This document shows, one piece after another, positions 32,947 to 45,413 of a stretch of DNA of 64,000 nt. The stretch is from Auriscalpium vulgare (lineage: Eukaryota > Basidiomycota > Agaricomycetes > Russulales > Auriscalpiaceae): assembly GCA_019915015.1 (NCBI GenBank), contig JAHBBC010000018.1, positions 124,001 through 188,000 of the forward strand, read 5' to 3'. The position numbers and the translations under genes were made by a program. How positions within the stretch are numbered: position 1 is the stretch's first letter; each line of letters begins with the position of its first letter. Under the pieces are notes generated by a model. It was given only the letters and a program-made list of their open reading frames with translations, did no database searches and was not told the DNA's origin.

Positions 32947-34300
32947 GTAGGAGTGCAGGTGGCCGGAGTCGCGTGAAGACATGCTTGTTTGGGGATTGTA
33001 TTTTTCTTCTTTGCTGAGTACGTGCTGCGAGCGCTGGTCGTCGTCGAGCATGTTTATTTGTCACGCTGCCGTTCAGTACTGTAAAAACAAAGTGTTTTTG
33101 CCTTCGCGCCAAAGATGAGATGCCTACTCGAGCCGGTCGAGCAGCTGGCATGGCATGTCCGCCTTCACCGTCGCAATGAACTACTAGTGCTGCGCCAGCA
33201 GGCCCGCTCGACGTGGCGCCGATGGTCGCGGGGCCAGCGGTCGGCTCGTAGCCTTAGGAAAACCAAAGCTGGGCTTCATCCCAATCCAGGGTCTCTCGTG
33301 CGTGAATTTCCCTGCCAGTGTCACGGTTACAATTGGCATCTACACCCGTTTCCCACGCCCTTTGCCTGCTCGGCGCTTCGGGGCCGGCGATCGCGAATTC
33401 CCGCGTCCACCGTGAACATCATGTCAGATCCTCTTTCGTTCTACATTCCCCGCAAACACTTGCGCGCAAGCTGGCACCATATCGCACAACACATTGGTCG
33501 CTGGCTCTACTCGCACCATGTCCACGCGGAGACCGACCGGCGACCACGCTGCCGGCGGTGGCACCGGTTGTGCGACTGACAGTGAGAAGGGTTGGACCCC
33601 GTGCACAGCATTTTTCACGACTATCGCGGGACGCGCGCGCTCGTCGTCGGGGCGCTCCTCTTCAATGACCTCGTGGGCCTCTCGGAGACGTTCGCGGACC
33701 CCTCGGCGGGAGTGTTGGTGGGAGCAACGGGCTCGGCGGCTAGTGACCCATTGAATCCATTCCCCAACTTTGCTTCCTAGCTCATCTGCCGACGTGTTCG
33801 TGTTCTTGGAGGAATCAGGATGCCTACCCTGTACTCACCTTCATTAAAAGGTTGTTTGATCGCAATGGCATAAAGTGCAGGTGACGTCGCTTTCTGTCAT
33901 CAATCACCAGAACAGCCTCTTTGGCCACTGCCAGCTTGCTGTGGTGTTGACTGTCCTACCTGCCTGCCTTTCTATACAAGGAGAGCACAAGTACTTGCCC
34001 TTTCATCTCATCAATGTCATCAATAATACAAGGTGATTCCGCAGCGTCCGTTCTTAATAGCTCATCCACGGTCCAACCTCCTCCGTTCTCCCGACGTGTA
34101 CCTTGGCAGTATTCCTGCGACTCACCTGCGGTGATCAAGTGCCAAGTCGCTGGGAGTGATGTAGTCCATCCTGCAGCCCTCAATCCTCTCACGTCTATTC
34201 TCAATCACGTCGCCATGCCCAACGGAGCGGTGTCGTCGGGTTTGGTTTCTGAGAATGAACTGATCGTTCGCAACCTAACAGAATCTCAATCCAGCTTCTT
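32947..34300. other. 1.35 kb spacer without a supported gene
   Basis: Between the two repeat membrane protein genes. The last 180 bp resembles the promoter region of paralogue 1 (shared stretches around CGTCTCTCGTTCATGCAGCT), so the duplication includes upstream sequence. The short frames at 33115-33780 are not recognised. Confidence 0.4.
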
Positions 34301-34480
34301 CTCGTTAGCAACCACCAACGATTCTGTCAACCGAGAATATGCTATGGTTCGTGCGCATGCTGCTGTTGAGAGACGCCCGCAGGATTCAAAAAGCCCGTCT
34401 CTCGTTCATGCAGCTTCAGGTTGCTTTGATAGCCCCTCGCTTCACTTTCTTCCTCTCCAGCTTCATTCAAAAGTCTTGCC

Positions 34481-35480
34481 ATGGCACCTTCCATCCCTTT
34501 CGCGTCCCGGCGACGCGCAGACAGCATTGACACACGTGAAGATGTTGTCAACATGATCGGTAGGCTTCATAATCATGCCATTTCGCCACCCGGGACGCTG
34601 ACTGTACGCATTTAGAGCGCCTGCGACAGCGCGAGCCGCAAGATGATGGCCCCGTGGCGGTCAATACGCCCTTCATTGACACGGACAACGGCGGTACGGC
34701 GGTACGGCGGTCTTCGCCACCCCGACCGCGGTGTTCAATACGCCCTTCATTGACACGGACAACGCTGGGACCGCTGTCTTCGCCACGCCTACCCCGTTCA
34801 ATCGTGCTGCCGCGACTCGTGAAGAACTCCTGCAACAGCGCGAGCCGCAAGATGATGGCATCGTGGCGGTCAATACGCCCTTTGTTGACACGGACAATGC
34901 TGGGACTGCCGTCTTTGCCACACCGACCGCGATGTTCAATACACCCTTCATTGACACGGACAACGCTGGGACCGCTGTCTTCGCCACACCTACTCCGTTC
35001 AAGCGTGCCCCACGTGTTGATGCCGCGACTAGTTCGTCCTTCCGTCGGCGCCACGTGTCACCGCGGCAGGACGCCAACACCTTTGGAGACGGCAATATTG
35101 ATGCGCAAAACATCTCACCAGTCAATATCATGCAGAGTATTGCGCCTCCTACCAACGACACTGCGGTCTCCCCCCCTCCTAACGCCAACTTGTCCACCGC
35201 AACGTTGCGCCGCCGTGCAATTGAGCACCAGGTCGGCCTCTCCGTCTTTACTCCCGAGTCGATTGGACAAGTTGCAGGTGCCGGTGGAGTCGCTGCACCC
35301 CCTGCTACCCTCCTCATCGTGGAGGTACTAGCAGTCGTCGTGCTCGCTTTGGCCGTTTGGATGACCGTCTCCATCCGCCGTCTGCGCCGGCCCGCCGGGA
35401 CGCCAGGAACCGGACCTATCTCCACTTTTCGGACGACGCAGTCGACAAAAAGTACGACGCGTGAGGTCGGAGCAGTATCT
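34481..35480 (+). pseudogene. Repeat membrane protein, paralogue 2 (two frameshifts)
   Basis: Exon 1 34481-34559 (MAPSIPFASRRRADSIDTRE) and exon 2 from 34616 parallel paralogue 1. Around 34690 the octamer ACGGCGGT is present twice in tandem, which shifts the frame; past it the frame resumes with units such as NTPFIDTDNAGTAVFATPT (about four copies) and the same transmembrane helix (LIVEVLAVVVLALAVW). A second shift lies between SIRRLRR and the expected RTYLHFSDD tail, near 35390. With both shifts the annotated protein cannot be made intact. Either it is a pseudogene or the assembly has errors in the repeats. Confidence 0.6.
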
Positions 35481-35677
35481 GTTGGGAGTCGCGTGAAGAC
35501 ATGCTTGCTTGGGGATAACGTTTTGCCGAGTACGTGCTGCGAGCGCTGGTCGTCGTCGAGCGTACATACAGCATATTCATCAGTCACGCTACTGTACAGT
35601 TTTTGAGATAAAATACACAGTGTTGTTTGGATTCTTCTATGCTCTTGAGCTCAGATTCCCACCGAGCAGCCACCCCA

Positions 35678-37958
35678 CTAGAACATCATACCATACGGGT
35701 CGTCTGGGTCCGTGATTCTGCCGTCCCCATACTCGGGAAGTTTGGTTACATCTGGATCAGGTCTGAACTTGTAGCGGACTGGAACACTGTGTCACAAAAG
35801 CAACAACACAGAACGTACGAGCGACTTACACATTCTGGGGTACCCGCAATCCAATGGATGTCCGAACGACGTCTCGAAATGCCACGCATCCTCCGGCCAG
35901 CACCGGCGATCCTCCGGGTCGCCTTCCGATTCCTCGCTCTCCGATTCAGAGAAGCTGTCGTCGTCTGAGTCTTGTTCATCGTCCCAATTTTTGTCGTCCA
36001 AATCATCGGGCTCTATAACGGGCTCCTTGAGCCTCTCCTCCCTGCGCTTTTTCCTCGCCTCCTCCCGCTTCTTACGTTTCTCATCTCTGGCCTGGTTTTC
36101 TTGCTCCTCGGTGCGGAATCGTGCAGGCCGGTAGCCATGGTGGTAGCCGATGCGGTCCATCCAAGGACAGTCTGTGGCCGCGTAAAGCGTCTGCCGCTTG
36201 CGATCCCAGGCAAGCGCATTAACGACGTTATTTCCCGTGCTCAGCTCGTACAGAGGCGCCCTCGCGCGTACATCCCATACCTTCACCTGTTGCGATCCAG
36301 TGCCACCAATGATGACATCTAGAGGCGACCGTCAGAGCGAGCGGGGGTTAGCGAAGAAGGTGCACGCACATGGCTGGCCGTCAAATAACTCGTACAGAGC
36401 CGATTTGACAGACTCTTCGTTGTGAAGGATAGCGAGCAATGGTGCCGGCGCGCGAGAGTCGTAAAGTTTCACACAGCCGTCGTGTGATGTTGTGAGGAAC
36501 GAGTGCGAATCGTCTGGGCTGGTGATGATACCGGACACCTCCCCCCCATGGCCGACGTAGTGCCTCACAATCTGCTGCGTGACGATGTCAATGCCAGACA
36601 CCGTCCACCGCTTCCTATGGGTGACAAGTGCTTCATTGGGCTTGCTTGGGTGGTCCCTCCAGTGCTGAATATTCGCCATCACGGTCCTTTTGACTGTCAT
36701 CGACGGCGGCGAGCCTTTCGAATACTCGAGGTTCTCTTCATTGAAACGGTCCGAAAGCACTGGGTCATCGTACTCGCCATATTTGCCACCGATCGTTGAT
36801 TTGCCCTTCGGCCCGTGCGTGGGTTGTTCAGCGAGATTCCATACGGCGAGGCCGCCGGTGCCGAGGCGTAGGAGCTTCGATCCGCCTTCACGGAGCACCA
36901 GCTGTCCACCGTACCCGATCGAGCTGAGTGTGTGCCTGGGAAGCGATTCTTCTCCAGTCTTCGCCCAGCGATAGGACTTGATACGCCAGGAGTCGGCGAC
37001 GAACACACGTCGGCGCGACTCGTCAAGCGCAAGGTTGGAGGACCTCCGGGAGATACCAATGGGAACGTTGATGCCCCAAGAAGAGTACCGATCCTCCTTG
37101 GGTGGGTCGTCGAGGCGCACGAGCGTCAGGGCGGGATCGGTCTGTTTCATGCCGCCGACGCCAAGGATTGCGAGCGCGTCCTCACCGAGTGCTAAACTCA
37201 GCGGTACCCACTGGTCCTGACTTTCCACCTCGCAGCGTGCCTCAGCAAAAGCGCGGTATGTGTGAGAAGCGAAAGACGGCAGAATGGGGCGAGTGGAAAA
37301 GCGGGCGAGAAGGGAGGACAAGGGGCTTGGTCTCGGTGTATTCTCAAAGCGCGCGAACTTGTTGAACGCTACGGATGCAGTCGCGGCTATAAAATTTATG
37401 AATGCGATGGGCGCATTATAGTAGCACGATGTATGCGTACCTAGGGATCCAGGGGGATGTCGCGGTGGCACGACGGGCCCCATGCCGAGCCATCCGTTGA
37501 ACATACTGTTGAGTGCGTCCATCATCGCTCCACCTGAAGGTGCGGTGTGTGTCAGTATTGCCCGGATAGCTGAGATATGTTCACGTACCGACCCCATTGC
37601 CGACCATGGAGTCGTCGACGACATCATTGCCACACAACGGCGGTACCGCATCTCCGCCTCGGTCGAATAACTTGGCAGTGTATGCGGATTCGATCATGAT
37701 GTGTTCAAGATCAGTCGCGGACTTCATCAAGCTCTTGAAATCGGCCTCAGGCAGTGCGTCCTCCTCCGCAGCTGCGCGGGCGACGTCGCTGGTTTCGCGT
37801 AGACCACTCTCGATACGCCGTTTCAGCTCGTTCATGGCTCGTTCTGAAGTCTTCTTGGCATTGTAGCGTGCGAGAGCTTGCGATACTGATGTCTTGACGG
37901 TGTCAAGTCTGGAGGTGAGCGTCACCAGCAGAGGTGACGGTTCTTCCGAGGTCGCCAT
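35678..37958 (-). CDS. WD40-repeat protein
   Basis: Exons on the complement: 37589-37958, 36370-37533, 35832-36318, 35678-35786, giving about 709 residues (the frame stays open across a possible intron starting at 37440). The N-terminal 120 residues are helical. The WD40 units show typical SHDGCVKLYDSR and QQVKVWDVRA endings with GH/GG turns. After the repeats comes a charged Lys/Arg-rich helix and an acidic Asp/Glu/Ser run (DDEQDSDDDSFSESESEESE), then a conserved-looking C-terminal block ending DPDDPYGMMF. Such proteins are scaffolds; the acidic and basic stretches suggest nuclear or nucleolar work, but this is inference. Confidence 0.75.
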
Positions 37959-38357
37959 GTTACCCTGGCGAGATGGTGATTAGAAGACGGACGCAACGTT
38001 GGGCGAAGATGCAAGGCGCGAAGAATAGGATATCGTATTATCCACACCAAGTCTCTTGGAACTCACCAGCTAGGACAGCGGACGAGCTCACGCCTAGAAA
38101 CGGTGGAAGATGAAGGAAAATACGAAATGTCACGGTCGCGCCGAGTTGAGTAGCATGTCACCGTGACATCTCGCGTTAGCGTGACATTGTCAGCGTCGGG
38201 CCGTGTTCTAAGACTTTCTAGTCGCCATGCAGGATAGCGGTATATTAGTCCGGCAGCCCGCAGGAATCGCATTCTTGGCAGGAAAATCGCTTATTCAAAT
38301 TCTTAGGAAATGACTTGGGAACTTTTGGTAGTATATATCACCTGCACTTGCGAAGGT
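37959..38357. other. Spacer between WD40 and GH35 genes
   Basis: Holds the WD40 promoter and the end of the GH35 transcript. No gene recognised. Confidence 0.5.
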
Positions 38358-41300
38358 TTACGATGGCGTCCTTCCTGTTGAGGACCACACCGGGTTGTTC
38401 GTCGTGACTCCGCCCACCCCGCCTTGCAAAACGGTATCGATGGTCAAGTCCAACGTCGGCGAGATGGCGACCGACTCCATCGCCCACAAAGCCACGGCGA
38501 CCGTGCTGTTGTCGGGTTAGACGTGTTGTTTCTCAGGAAGCATTGCCCACGTACTTCTCTCCTTGGTAGTTCAAGATACCCTCGTGCACAGGGAACTTGA
38601 ATTGAGGTCTAGCAAAGCGAACGGTTCATCTCAACCTGCCACGGCGTTCTGAGCGATGCGTACCCAAGATTTGCCACCCTCTTCCCCATCATCCACCCAT
38701 TGACGAAAAGGAGGGCGCGATACGGCTGTGAGCTATCGTCGAAGGTGAAGGACATGAGGACATCGAATCCTGCGGGAACGTCGAGCTTGAACGTCTTGAC
38801 GAAGAACCCAACTCCGGCTGTATTGTTGGGAAGTCCTGAAGAAAATTCTCGAGACGTCCAAGAGCTGGTGTCGAAACCGGGCAGGTGCCAGCCGGCGCGC
38901 TCGGCGAAGAGACCACCTTCGTTGAGGACGCCGCGCGTCTTGTCTGGGAAGCTGCAAAGACTGTCAGTTGGAGGGAATGGAAAGGCGACGGCATAGCTAA
39001 CCCCGTGTAACCGCCAATCTTGCCTTGGACCTTCCACGCTCCGAAGGTGCCGTTGTTGAGCTGGAATCCGCGTACACCTCTGGAGGACTTGATCGTGTTC
39101 GTGGTGCCTTGAACATGCATAGTCAGCTCCTCCTTTCCTCATATACGCAACGCGGAAGCTTACTTCCGGACTCGTCAAGACCCATGTTGTCTTGCACAAT
39201 CGTGATGACATTGTCTCCTCCGGACACTAGAGAGCCATCTGGGAATGCAAATTGTTGATCAACTTCGTCGACGGAATTGGCATTGTTCGTCGAACTGTTT
39301 AAGCGTAAGCAATGACTTGGATTGAGAGAGCGAGGCAAATGCGTACTTTCCGAAGGACGTTCCAAGGAAGACGTTATTCAACCAAACGCTAGCTGCGAAG
39401 GCTGGCAGAGCAATCAATCATCCATAGCAAAGAGTCGACTCGAATATTTTACCTTCCCCCCCGTTAATTGACAGATTGACCAACTTCTCTGTACCAGTGC
39501 TGCTGAAATGGCCGCGCCATAAGACAACGTTCTCACAGCTATGCAATATGTATCAGCCCCCGATAGTCGGTGAGAAATTGCGAGACTGAACTCACAAACC
39601 GTAATCACAGCCATAGAGAACCCTCCCGTCCCCGTATAGCGGCTTTGCCGGAATATTCGTTGTCGTGTGGTTCGCCACTGTCCATGAGGAGTCATCGAAG
39701 CCTGCCTGAATCTCCGGCAAGTTGTCTTTAAATTTCCATCCCGTCAGCGCGGGCGCCGTGATCGTCGCCGCCGTCGGCGACAACGTCAGCTGGCCCACCC
39801 ACACGCCTCCGACGCGGCTGATCGCCGCCGCCGCCGACGCGTTATTGGCCACCGCGGCACCGTTCCACGTCACGCCCGTCATCGTGAGCGGGCCGATGAC
39901 CACGAGGCGAGTGCTCGCGTTTAGGTCGCCGCGTAGTTCGAGGACACCGTTCGAGCTGAACGACGCGTTGCGCACAAGGTGCGGGCCGCCGACGAGCACG
40001 CTCGAGACGGTCCCGACCTCCCAATAGTTCGGCTGTATGGCGCCGGGGGGTGCTGGGATCACCGGCGAGAAGAATGTGCCAGCGGTGTCAGTGTCGGTAT
40101 ACGTGATCAGGTCCGTCGACGTGTCCAGGAGCTCGAAAGGCCCGCCGTGGATGTTGTTGCCGCCCGGGAAGCCGAAGTCGGGTGACGCGTGCTTGAGCGC
40201 GATTTCGCTGCCTTGGTTAGAGTCCCCGTACAGGAAGAGGATGTCGCGCGTGCCGATGCGCCCGGCGAAGAGAATAGGTGTGGTGGACCATGTGATGTAG
40301 CCGTTCTGTCCGTAGCTGTAGTCTGTGACGATGACTTTGGACTGGCGCCCGCTCAAAGTGATATTTGGGACAGTCTGTGGGATCTTGAAGGTTCCTTCCT
40401 TAGTCGTCACATTCAATGTGAACGACGTGATAGCACTGTTCACGTTCTACGTCAGACAACGTTATCACTTGTTTGACACATAACACGTACTTGGAAGTCG
40501 AATCTGTCTGCCGCGCAATCCAGAACGAAGCGCCAGTGTCTGGGTTCTTCAACTGCACTACAAATGCCGCCGAGTTTGACACCTTCACGATACCTGTGCT
40601 GCTATTTCCAATCCAATCGGTCTTGTAAAAGTCCGGAGAACTGCGTAGGAACAGGCCCTGGCTCTTCAGCTCCGTAAACTTTGTCGTGATATCACGGTTC
40701 TCTTGTATCGCGCTTCCGTAGTCATAGGAAGCTATGCGATCGATAAGTGACCTTCCTTTGATTTCCTCAGGAAATGTGAAGCTTACTATAGACGCCAGGG
40801 AACGGGATGCCTCCCCATGACGTGCCGCTATCGAAAAGGCTATCAGCAGGCCGATAGAATGATGCGATAGAATCGTAAACGCACCCGTAAAGCATGTAGA
40901 AGCTCATTAACTTCGCATTCGCTGCCCACAGCGTCCGATAGAAAACAGATAAGAAGCTTGGCCCAGTGAGCTCCCGGCAGTTCGCGTAGCCGGGCGCAGT
41001 TGGACCCCACGCGTCGAAGGACCCGCCCTGAAACTGCACGCACATACATCATGCAATTAGAGTTTGCGATTGAACGTGTCATAGATAAGCTTACCTCGGG
41101 GAAGTAGAAGGGTTGACTGGGGTTCGTAGCTATTTGAAATGGGTCAACCTACGTGCGGTGACGAGCGGAACGGAGCTCGCCTTCGTGATAATCGTGATAA
41201 TTGGTCACAACCGGGCTCCAAGTCTCTGGATGAGAGCAGTCGAAGCCTTGCGGATAAGAGTCCAGGCTGTGTGATTGCGACGGTCAATTTCTGCCCTTCG

Positions 41301-42512
41301 CGCTCCGAAGCGGAGGAATTACCCGTAGATGTCAACAGCACCCTAAACGCCATGAGCTCATGGACAGCGCCATAAATTGCAGTACGCACTGTTCCATTCA
41401 CGAAATTCTTGCCCTCCCCGGGGTCATTGTAGGTGAGAGGGACGACTATCGACGAATTGTGGTAGGCGGCCTCGAGCTCCGCGAAGTACTCGGCGTTTCC
41501 GAAGCCGCTCTGGAAATATTCGTTATCTAGGTTTTGTCATTGTAGGTCCACCGCAACATTTTCAGAGGAGTGCGTACCGACTTGTACACCTGTATCGATC
41601 CCGTCAATGCTACGTCCCAACGGCATTATCCGAGCTCGCTACGCACCGATGACTGGTCCGTTGACCGAAATCTGATTGGGGGCAGTCTGAGCGATGATAC
41701 CCTGTATGTAATCTTGCCAGGAAGCCTCGTAGTCTGACGCGTTCGTGCGCAATGTGCCTGCTACTTGACTCGTCACCCAGTGCGCAATTCCGCCCGCAGT
41801 CGTTTCCGCGTTGATGTACGGGCCAGGACGGAGCACGACCCAGATCCCAGCGGCGCTTGCTGCGTCGAAGAGAGGTTGTAGAGCCCGGAAAGAATCGAAG
41901 TCGACTACACCGGGCGATGGATTGATGAGGCCCCAATGGGTGTACACCGAGACTGCGTTCAGGCCAGCGGCTTTGACTTTCTGTAGGATGTCGAGCCAAA
42001 GTGAAGGCACAGGCAAACGGAAAGTATGAAACTCTCCTGAGCTGTTGCCGGATTTGAGAACCGCAGATGTACGTTAGGGATAACGCTCACTAGATGAGGA
42101 TGCGATGTCCTGCTAGCAGGAGACTGTATTGATCCCATTGCACAAAAGCTGTGCCGCCGTTCGACGAGTAGGCCTCCCTCGGAGTGACAGCGGGTGCTTC
42201 CTCCGCAGCTCGTCCTTGAGTTTTACCGACGAAGAGTCGAGAGACAAGCGCAGGATAGGATGAAGGCGCGAAGACGGCGCGTGGTGTTTCCGGTGCAATG
42301 AAAGCGACAGTCAAAAGCAAAGATACGAGACCCACGAGACTCCAACTACCCCAGCTCCTCTTCCTCCCCTGCTTTCCCGTCCTGACGTCGTCTGAGAGCA
42401 ACATTCGAGGCGGCTTGGCGTTGTATGCGGATATGTCTGCGGGATCCCCATCGTCTCTTGGTACGTGCTTTATGTCCGCCTGGCGCCAGTCATGAGGGCT
42501 CGTCGCCGCCAT
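38358..42512 (-). CDS. Beta-galactosidase, glycoside hydrolase family 35, membrane-anchored
   Basis: Eighteen exons on the complement from 42091-42512 to 38358-38505, 1078 residues. Family GH35 removes terminal beta-galactose residues with retention. The start of the catalytic barrel is SGEFHTFRLPVPSLWLDIL; the acid/base Glu is in VQVDNEYF, and the nucleophile Glu in FYFPEFQGGSFDAWG. The later beta domains of large fungal GH35 enzymes follow, to the C-terminal VALWAME region. In place of a signal peptide there is an N-terminal cytosolic segment and one membrane helix (SWSLVGLVSLLLTVAFIA, about residues 56-74), so it is probably a type II membrane enzyme. A 12 nt exon (41578-41589) supplies GVQV at the acid/base site, and one intron (after 41181) seems to use a GC donor. 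Confidence 0.87.
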
Positions 42513-43318
42513 GATTGTCGGTGGATCTCTTGGTCACGCCGTCGTCGACGTGCTTCTGCCGGTGCTGAACAGGATGTGATAGGCCGCCGCGAAAGCCAGG
42601 CGAGGGGCGAGAATGGGAATGATTACGGCCGGGTGCTCAGCTGCGCATGGGCATGCGAACAAAACGCCTTCCTTTGGCGTAGGAAGTTCGCCTTCGATGT
42701 GTAGAGCGGCGAATGATGGCAGGGATGTGGAGGCATGAGTAGGAGTTGGCGGTCCGCTTGAGCTCGTCGGCGCTCAGAACACGGTCACGAGTCGGGACGT
42801 CGGCCGCCGAGGGCCGCCTTCGTGGCGAACGAGCAGGTGAGAAGGCTCGAAAGGACATCTTGAACTCGTTAACACCGACAGACGTCGAAGGCCAGCGCAC
42901 TCTGATCAGTGATGGCGACATCGAACCTCGGAACTGCCAGCATTTTTGTGGGCCATCGCAAGTCCACGGAGGGTTTGCGGATGATCAGGGCTTTTTCTTA
43001 CAAATGTCGGTAACGCCCGCAAGTGCCCGTGCTGTGAGAGTGCTTCGGGAACGATGCTGGGCGAGCTCGAGCGTGGTTGGCGGGCGACAACTTCAAGGCC
43101 AACGTTGAGCGAGGTCTGGCAGCACGCTAATATGTAATATCTTCCACAATGAATTCAAATTTCTCGACTGCAGCCAGCTGCAGCCCTTTCACCCGTACGG
43201 TCATCATCACCTTGCGATAAGATCGCTCTGACTCGGATTCAGTGAGCCTTCTCGCCACACTCAGCTACTTATGGTTTGCAGGCTCTCATCGACATCGCAG
43301 GACGGAGGTCTCTGAAGC
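42513..43318. other. Spacer between GH35 and F-box genes
   Basis: Divergent promoter region of the two genes, 806 bp. No gene recognised. Confidence 0.5.
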
Positions 43319-44677
43319 ATGCAAACTCGCGAAATCCCTCCAGAAATATGGCAAACTATCTTCGACTGGGCCATCCTTCTCCCCGGCGCCCTTGAGGTTG
43401 ATCCCCCATATCCTCTTCCAGTCGAGCTCGTCCGCCAGTATCAGGATAATACAGACCCCGATGGCGATATCCGGGCGCAGTCTCGCGTCGTGACGTGTGC
43501 TCGCCTTCGCCTGGTGTGTCGGTCGTGGTCGTCAATGATACTGCCCCGTTTATACGAGTACGTGTATGTGGCGACCCCCCGCGCCATCCGTGCGCTCGCG
43601 CAAGCGCTACAGTCGTCCGACCCACGAACGCAAGCCCTTAGCCCCGGATCTGGCCTCTCCTTGGGATCCAGGATCAAACATGTCAAAGTTGTCCTTTACC
43701 ATACGACCGGGGGGACGAGAGGTCAAGATCCTGACCTGGCGTGGAGGGATTTCTCGGCCATCCTCACGCTGGAGTATCAAGACCTGGAAGCGATTTTTGG
43801 TCGTGCACACAACTTGGAGGTCCTCGAGCTCTTCGCTTCAGAATCTGGACCGTCCATGCTCACTGCCGACTCAGGGCTCATCACTGCCCTCGGCACTTTA
43901 TGCAGTCGATCTCTCCGCAGACTCGCCCTCAGGTCCGGTCTAAATGGGTGCCCGTTGGTATCCGACATCGGCAACGTACTAGTGGACGCCCCGCATTTGC
44001 GGGCGTTGTGGTTTCCGCCCCCTACGCATTTGGACTGCGGATGGGACGTCCCCAGCCCGCTCACCGAACTGTCCTTTTTGGCTATGAACATCGACTTCTT
44101 TCTCGCGTTTGGCAAGCATGACGGCCATACCCACAAACACCAACCTCCATACCCCAACTTACAGCGCCTCCTATGCCATGTATATGACGGATTGCACGTT
44201 AGATCGCATATCATCGATGTCTTCGCGGGCTTCATACGGTGGCATGGTCCTCAGCTCACCTCCGTCGACGTTGTGCGGGATTGGGGCCCCGCATCGGATG
44301 TTCTCCCGTACATCAGTGTTCTCGCACGCTACTGCCCCAATTTGACGCACCTAGGGCTCTACGTGGAGAACTGGACTGGCCTCTTCCCCCTCCCCGATAT
44401 CCCGGCATCTGTGACGGCACTTTCCCTGCACTTTAGAGTTCTTCCGAAATCTGGGTCGCCTACATATGGGCTGCTCGATGGTCTTGCGGACATTCACAGT
44501 GCCTCTCTGCGGCATGTGCGGATATGTGGCGAATGGCCGGTGTATGGGTGGTTCTGGGGCCAGATCGCGTCAGGAAATCCCGACTTCAAGACGAAACTCG
44601 AGTCCTACTCTTTCAGCTTGCAAGACGCTGATGGCGAACCGCTGTTGCGCTCCCCACAAGTTTTAAAACATCGGTGA
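43319..44677 (+). CDS. F-box-like protein
   Basis: A single exon, 452 residues. The N-terminus (REIPPEIWQTIFDWAI) and the later CARLRLVCRSWSSMILP are the two halves of an F-box-like domain with a 50-residue insertion, a layout common in Agaricomycetes. The remainder alternates Leu-rich segments (LRRLALRSGL, LTELSFLAMNI, NLTHLGLYVENW) that resemble degenerate leucine-rich repeats. F-box proteins recruit substrates to SCF ubiquitin ligases through Skp1; the substrate is unknown. These families are large and fast-evolving in basidiomycetes. Confidence 0.8.
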   Translation: MQTREIPPEIWQTIFDWAILLPGALEVDPPYPLPVELVRQYQDNTDPDGDIRAQSRVVTCARLRLVCRSWSSMILPRLYEYVYVATPRAIRALAQALQSSDPRTQALSPGSGLSLGSRIKHVKVVLYHTTGGTRGQDPDLAWRDFSAILTLEYQDLEAIFGRAHNLEVLELFASESGPSMLTADSGLITALGTLCSRSLRRLALRSGLNGCPLVSDIGNVLVDAPHLRALWFPPPTHLDCGWDVPSPLTELSFLAMNIDFFLAFGKHDGHTHKHQPPYPNLQRLLCHVYDGLHVRSHIIDVFAGFIRWHGPQLTSVDVVRDWGPASDVLPYISVLARYCPNLTHLGLYVENWTGLFPLPDIPASVTALSLHFRVLPKSGSPTYGLLDGLADIHSASLRHVRICGEWPVYGWFWGQIASGNPDFKTKLESYSFSLQDADGEPLLRSPQVLKHR

Positions 44678-45413
44678 GCGTCTGTCCAGAGGATTCGCGG
44701 TCATCGGATATTCATGTTTGTGTTCCACAGCAGGCTGAAGCGACCACTGCCAGATATCGAATACGATATCTCGCTCTGATCTGTGAGAGCAAGAATTCTA
44801 GCTTCTTCAACCAGCCGGCGCCAATATCATATGACGCAAGTGCAAGGATCAAATCCTTCTTCGCATTCCTCTTCATCACACCTCTTCAGCACACTCTTTT
44901 AGCTCCACACCCGCCCTACTTCTGCTCCCCCCCTCCTGCACGCACACCTGATACAAATTCCCGAAATCCCCTCGCGCCTCCACCGCATTCAAGACACCCA
45001 CCTACATACCCAAAGGCAATCCGCAGCTCGGCGTGGAGCTCGTGCACTTATCCAAAGAGAGGCGCAAGCCGCGAATGCGGAGCGAGGCGTTTTGCGAAGA
45101 AAAAGTCGCAGATCGCGCTGGCGAAGGGGCGGAGGACGTGAGGCCTGCCTGGAGGCTTGGAGATTGCCGAGAGCATTTTGCAGCGCTGGACAAGTAGTTT
45201 GCGTTTCGCCAATTTCAAGCTTGCCTTTCGAGAGCGACTACATGCGAGCTGAGCATGGTCGATGAAAACAGATCCACTGTCATTTACATAGATAAGCTAC
45301 GAAGACGTATATATACAGGAAGGGAGTCTCATTGTCCGAGGTGTTGAGTACATATCGACACTTCACAATCCCAAGAAAAACAACGAACTGCCGCACTCTC
45401 ACGTTACCGCCAC
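44678..45413. other. Spacer without a supported gene
   Basis: Convergent 3' region of the F-box gene and the small protein gene. A plus-strand frame near 45000-45140 ends KKSQIALAKGRRT, but I see no start, family or splice support. Confidence 0.4.

Noticed and set aside
32155..33051. Minus-strand frame of 298 residues across the repeat membrane protein gene
   Set aside because: It is the antisense of in-frame repeats, which stay open by periodicity; the plus-strand model has a start, intron, membrane helix and paralogue.
34673..35587. Minus-strand frame of 304 residues across the second membrane protein paralogue
   Set aside because: Same reason: antisense of repeats with shared periodicity.
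45000..45141. Frame ending in KKSQIALAKGRRT that faintly recalls a bacterial tmRNA-binding protein ending
   Set aside because: Only about ten residues resemble it, with no supporting start, domain or context.
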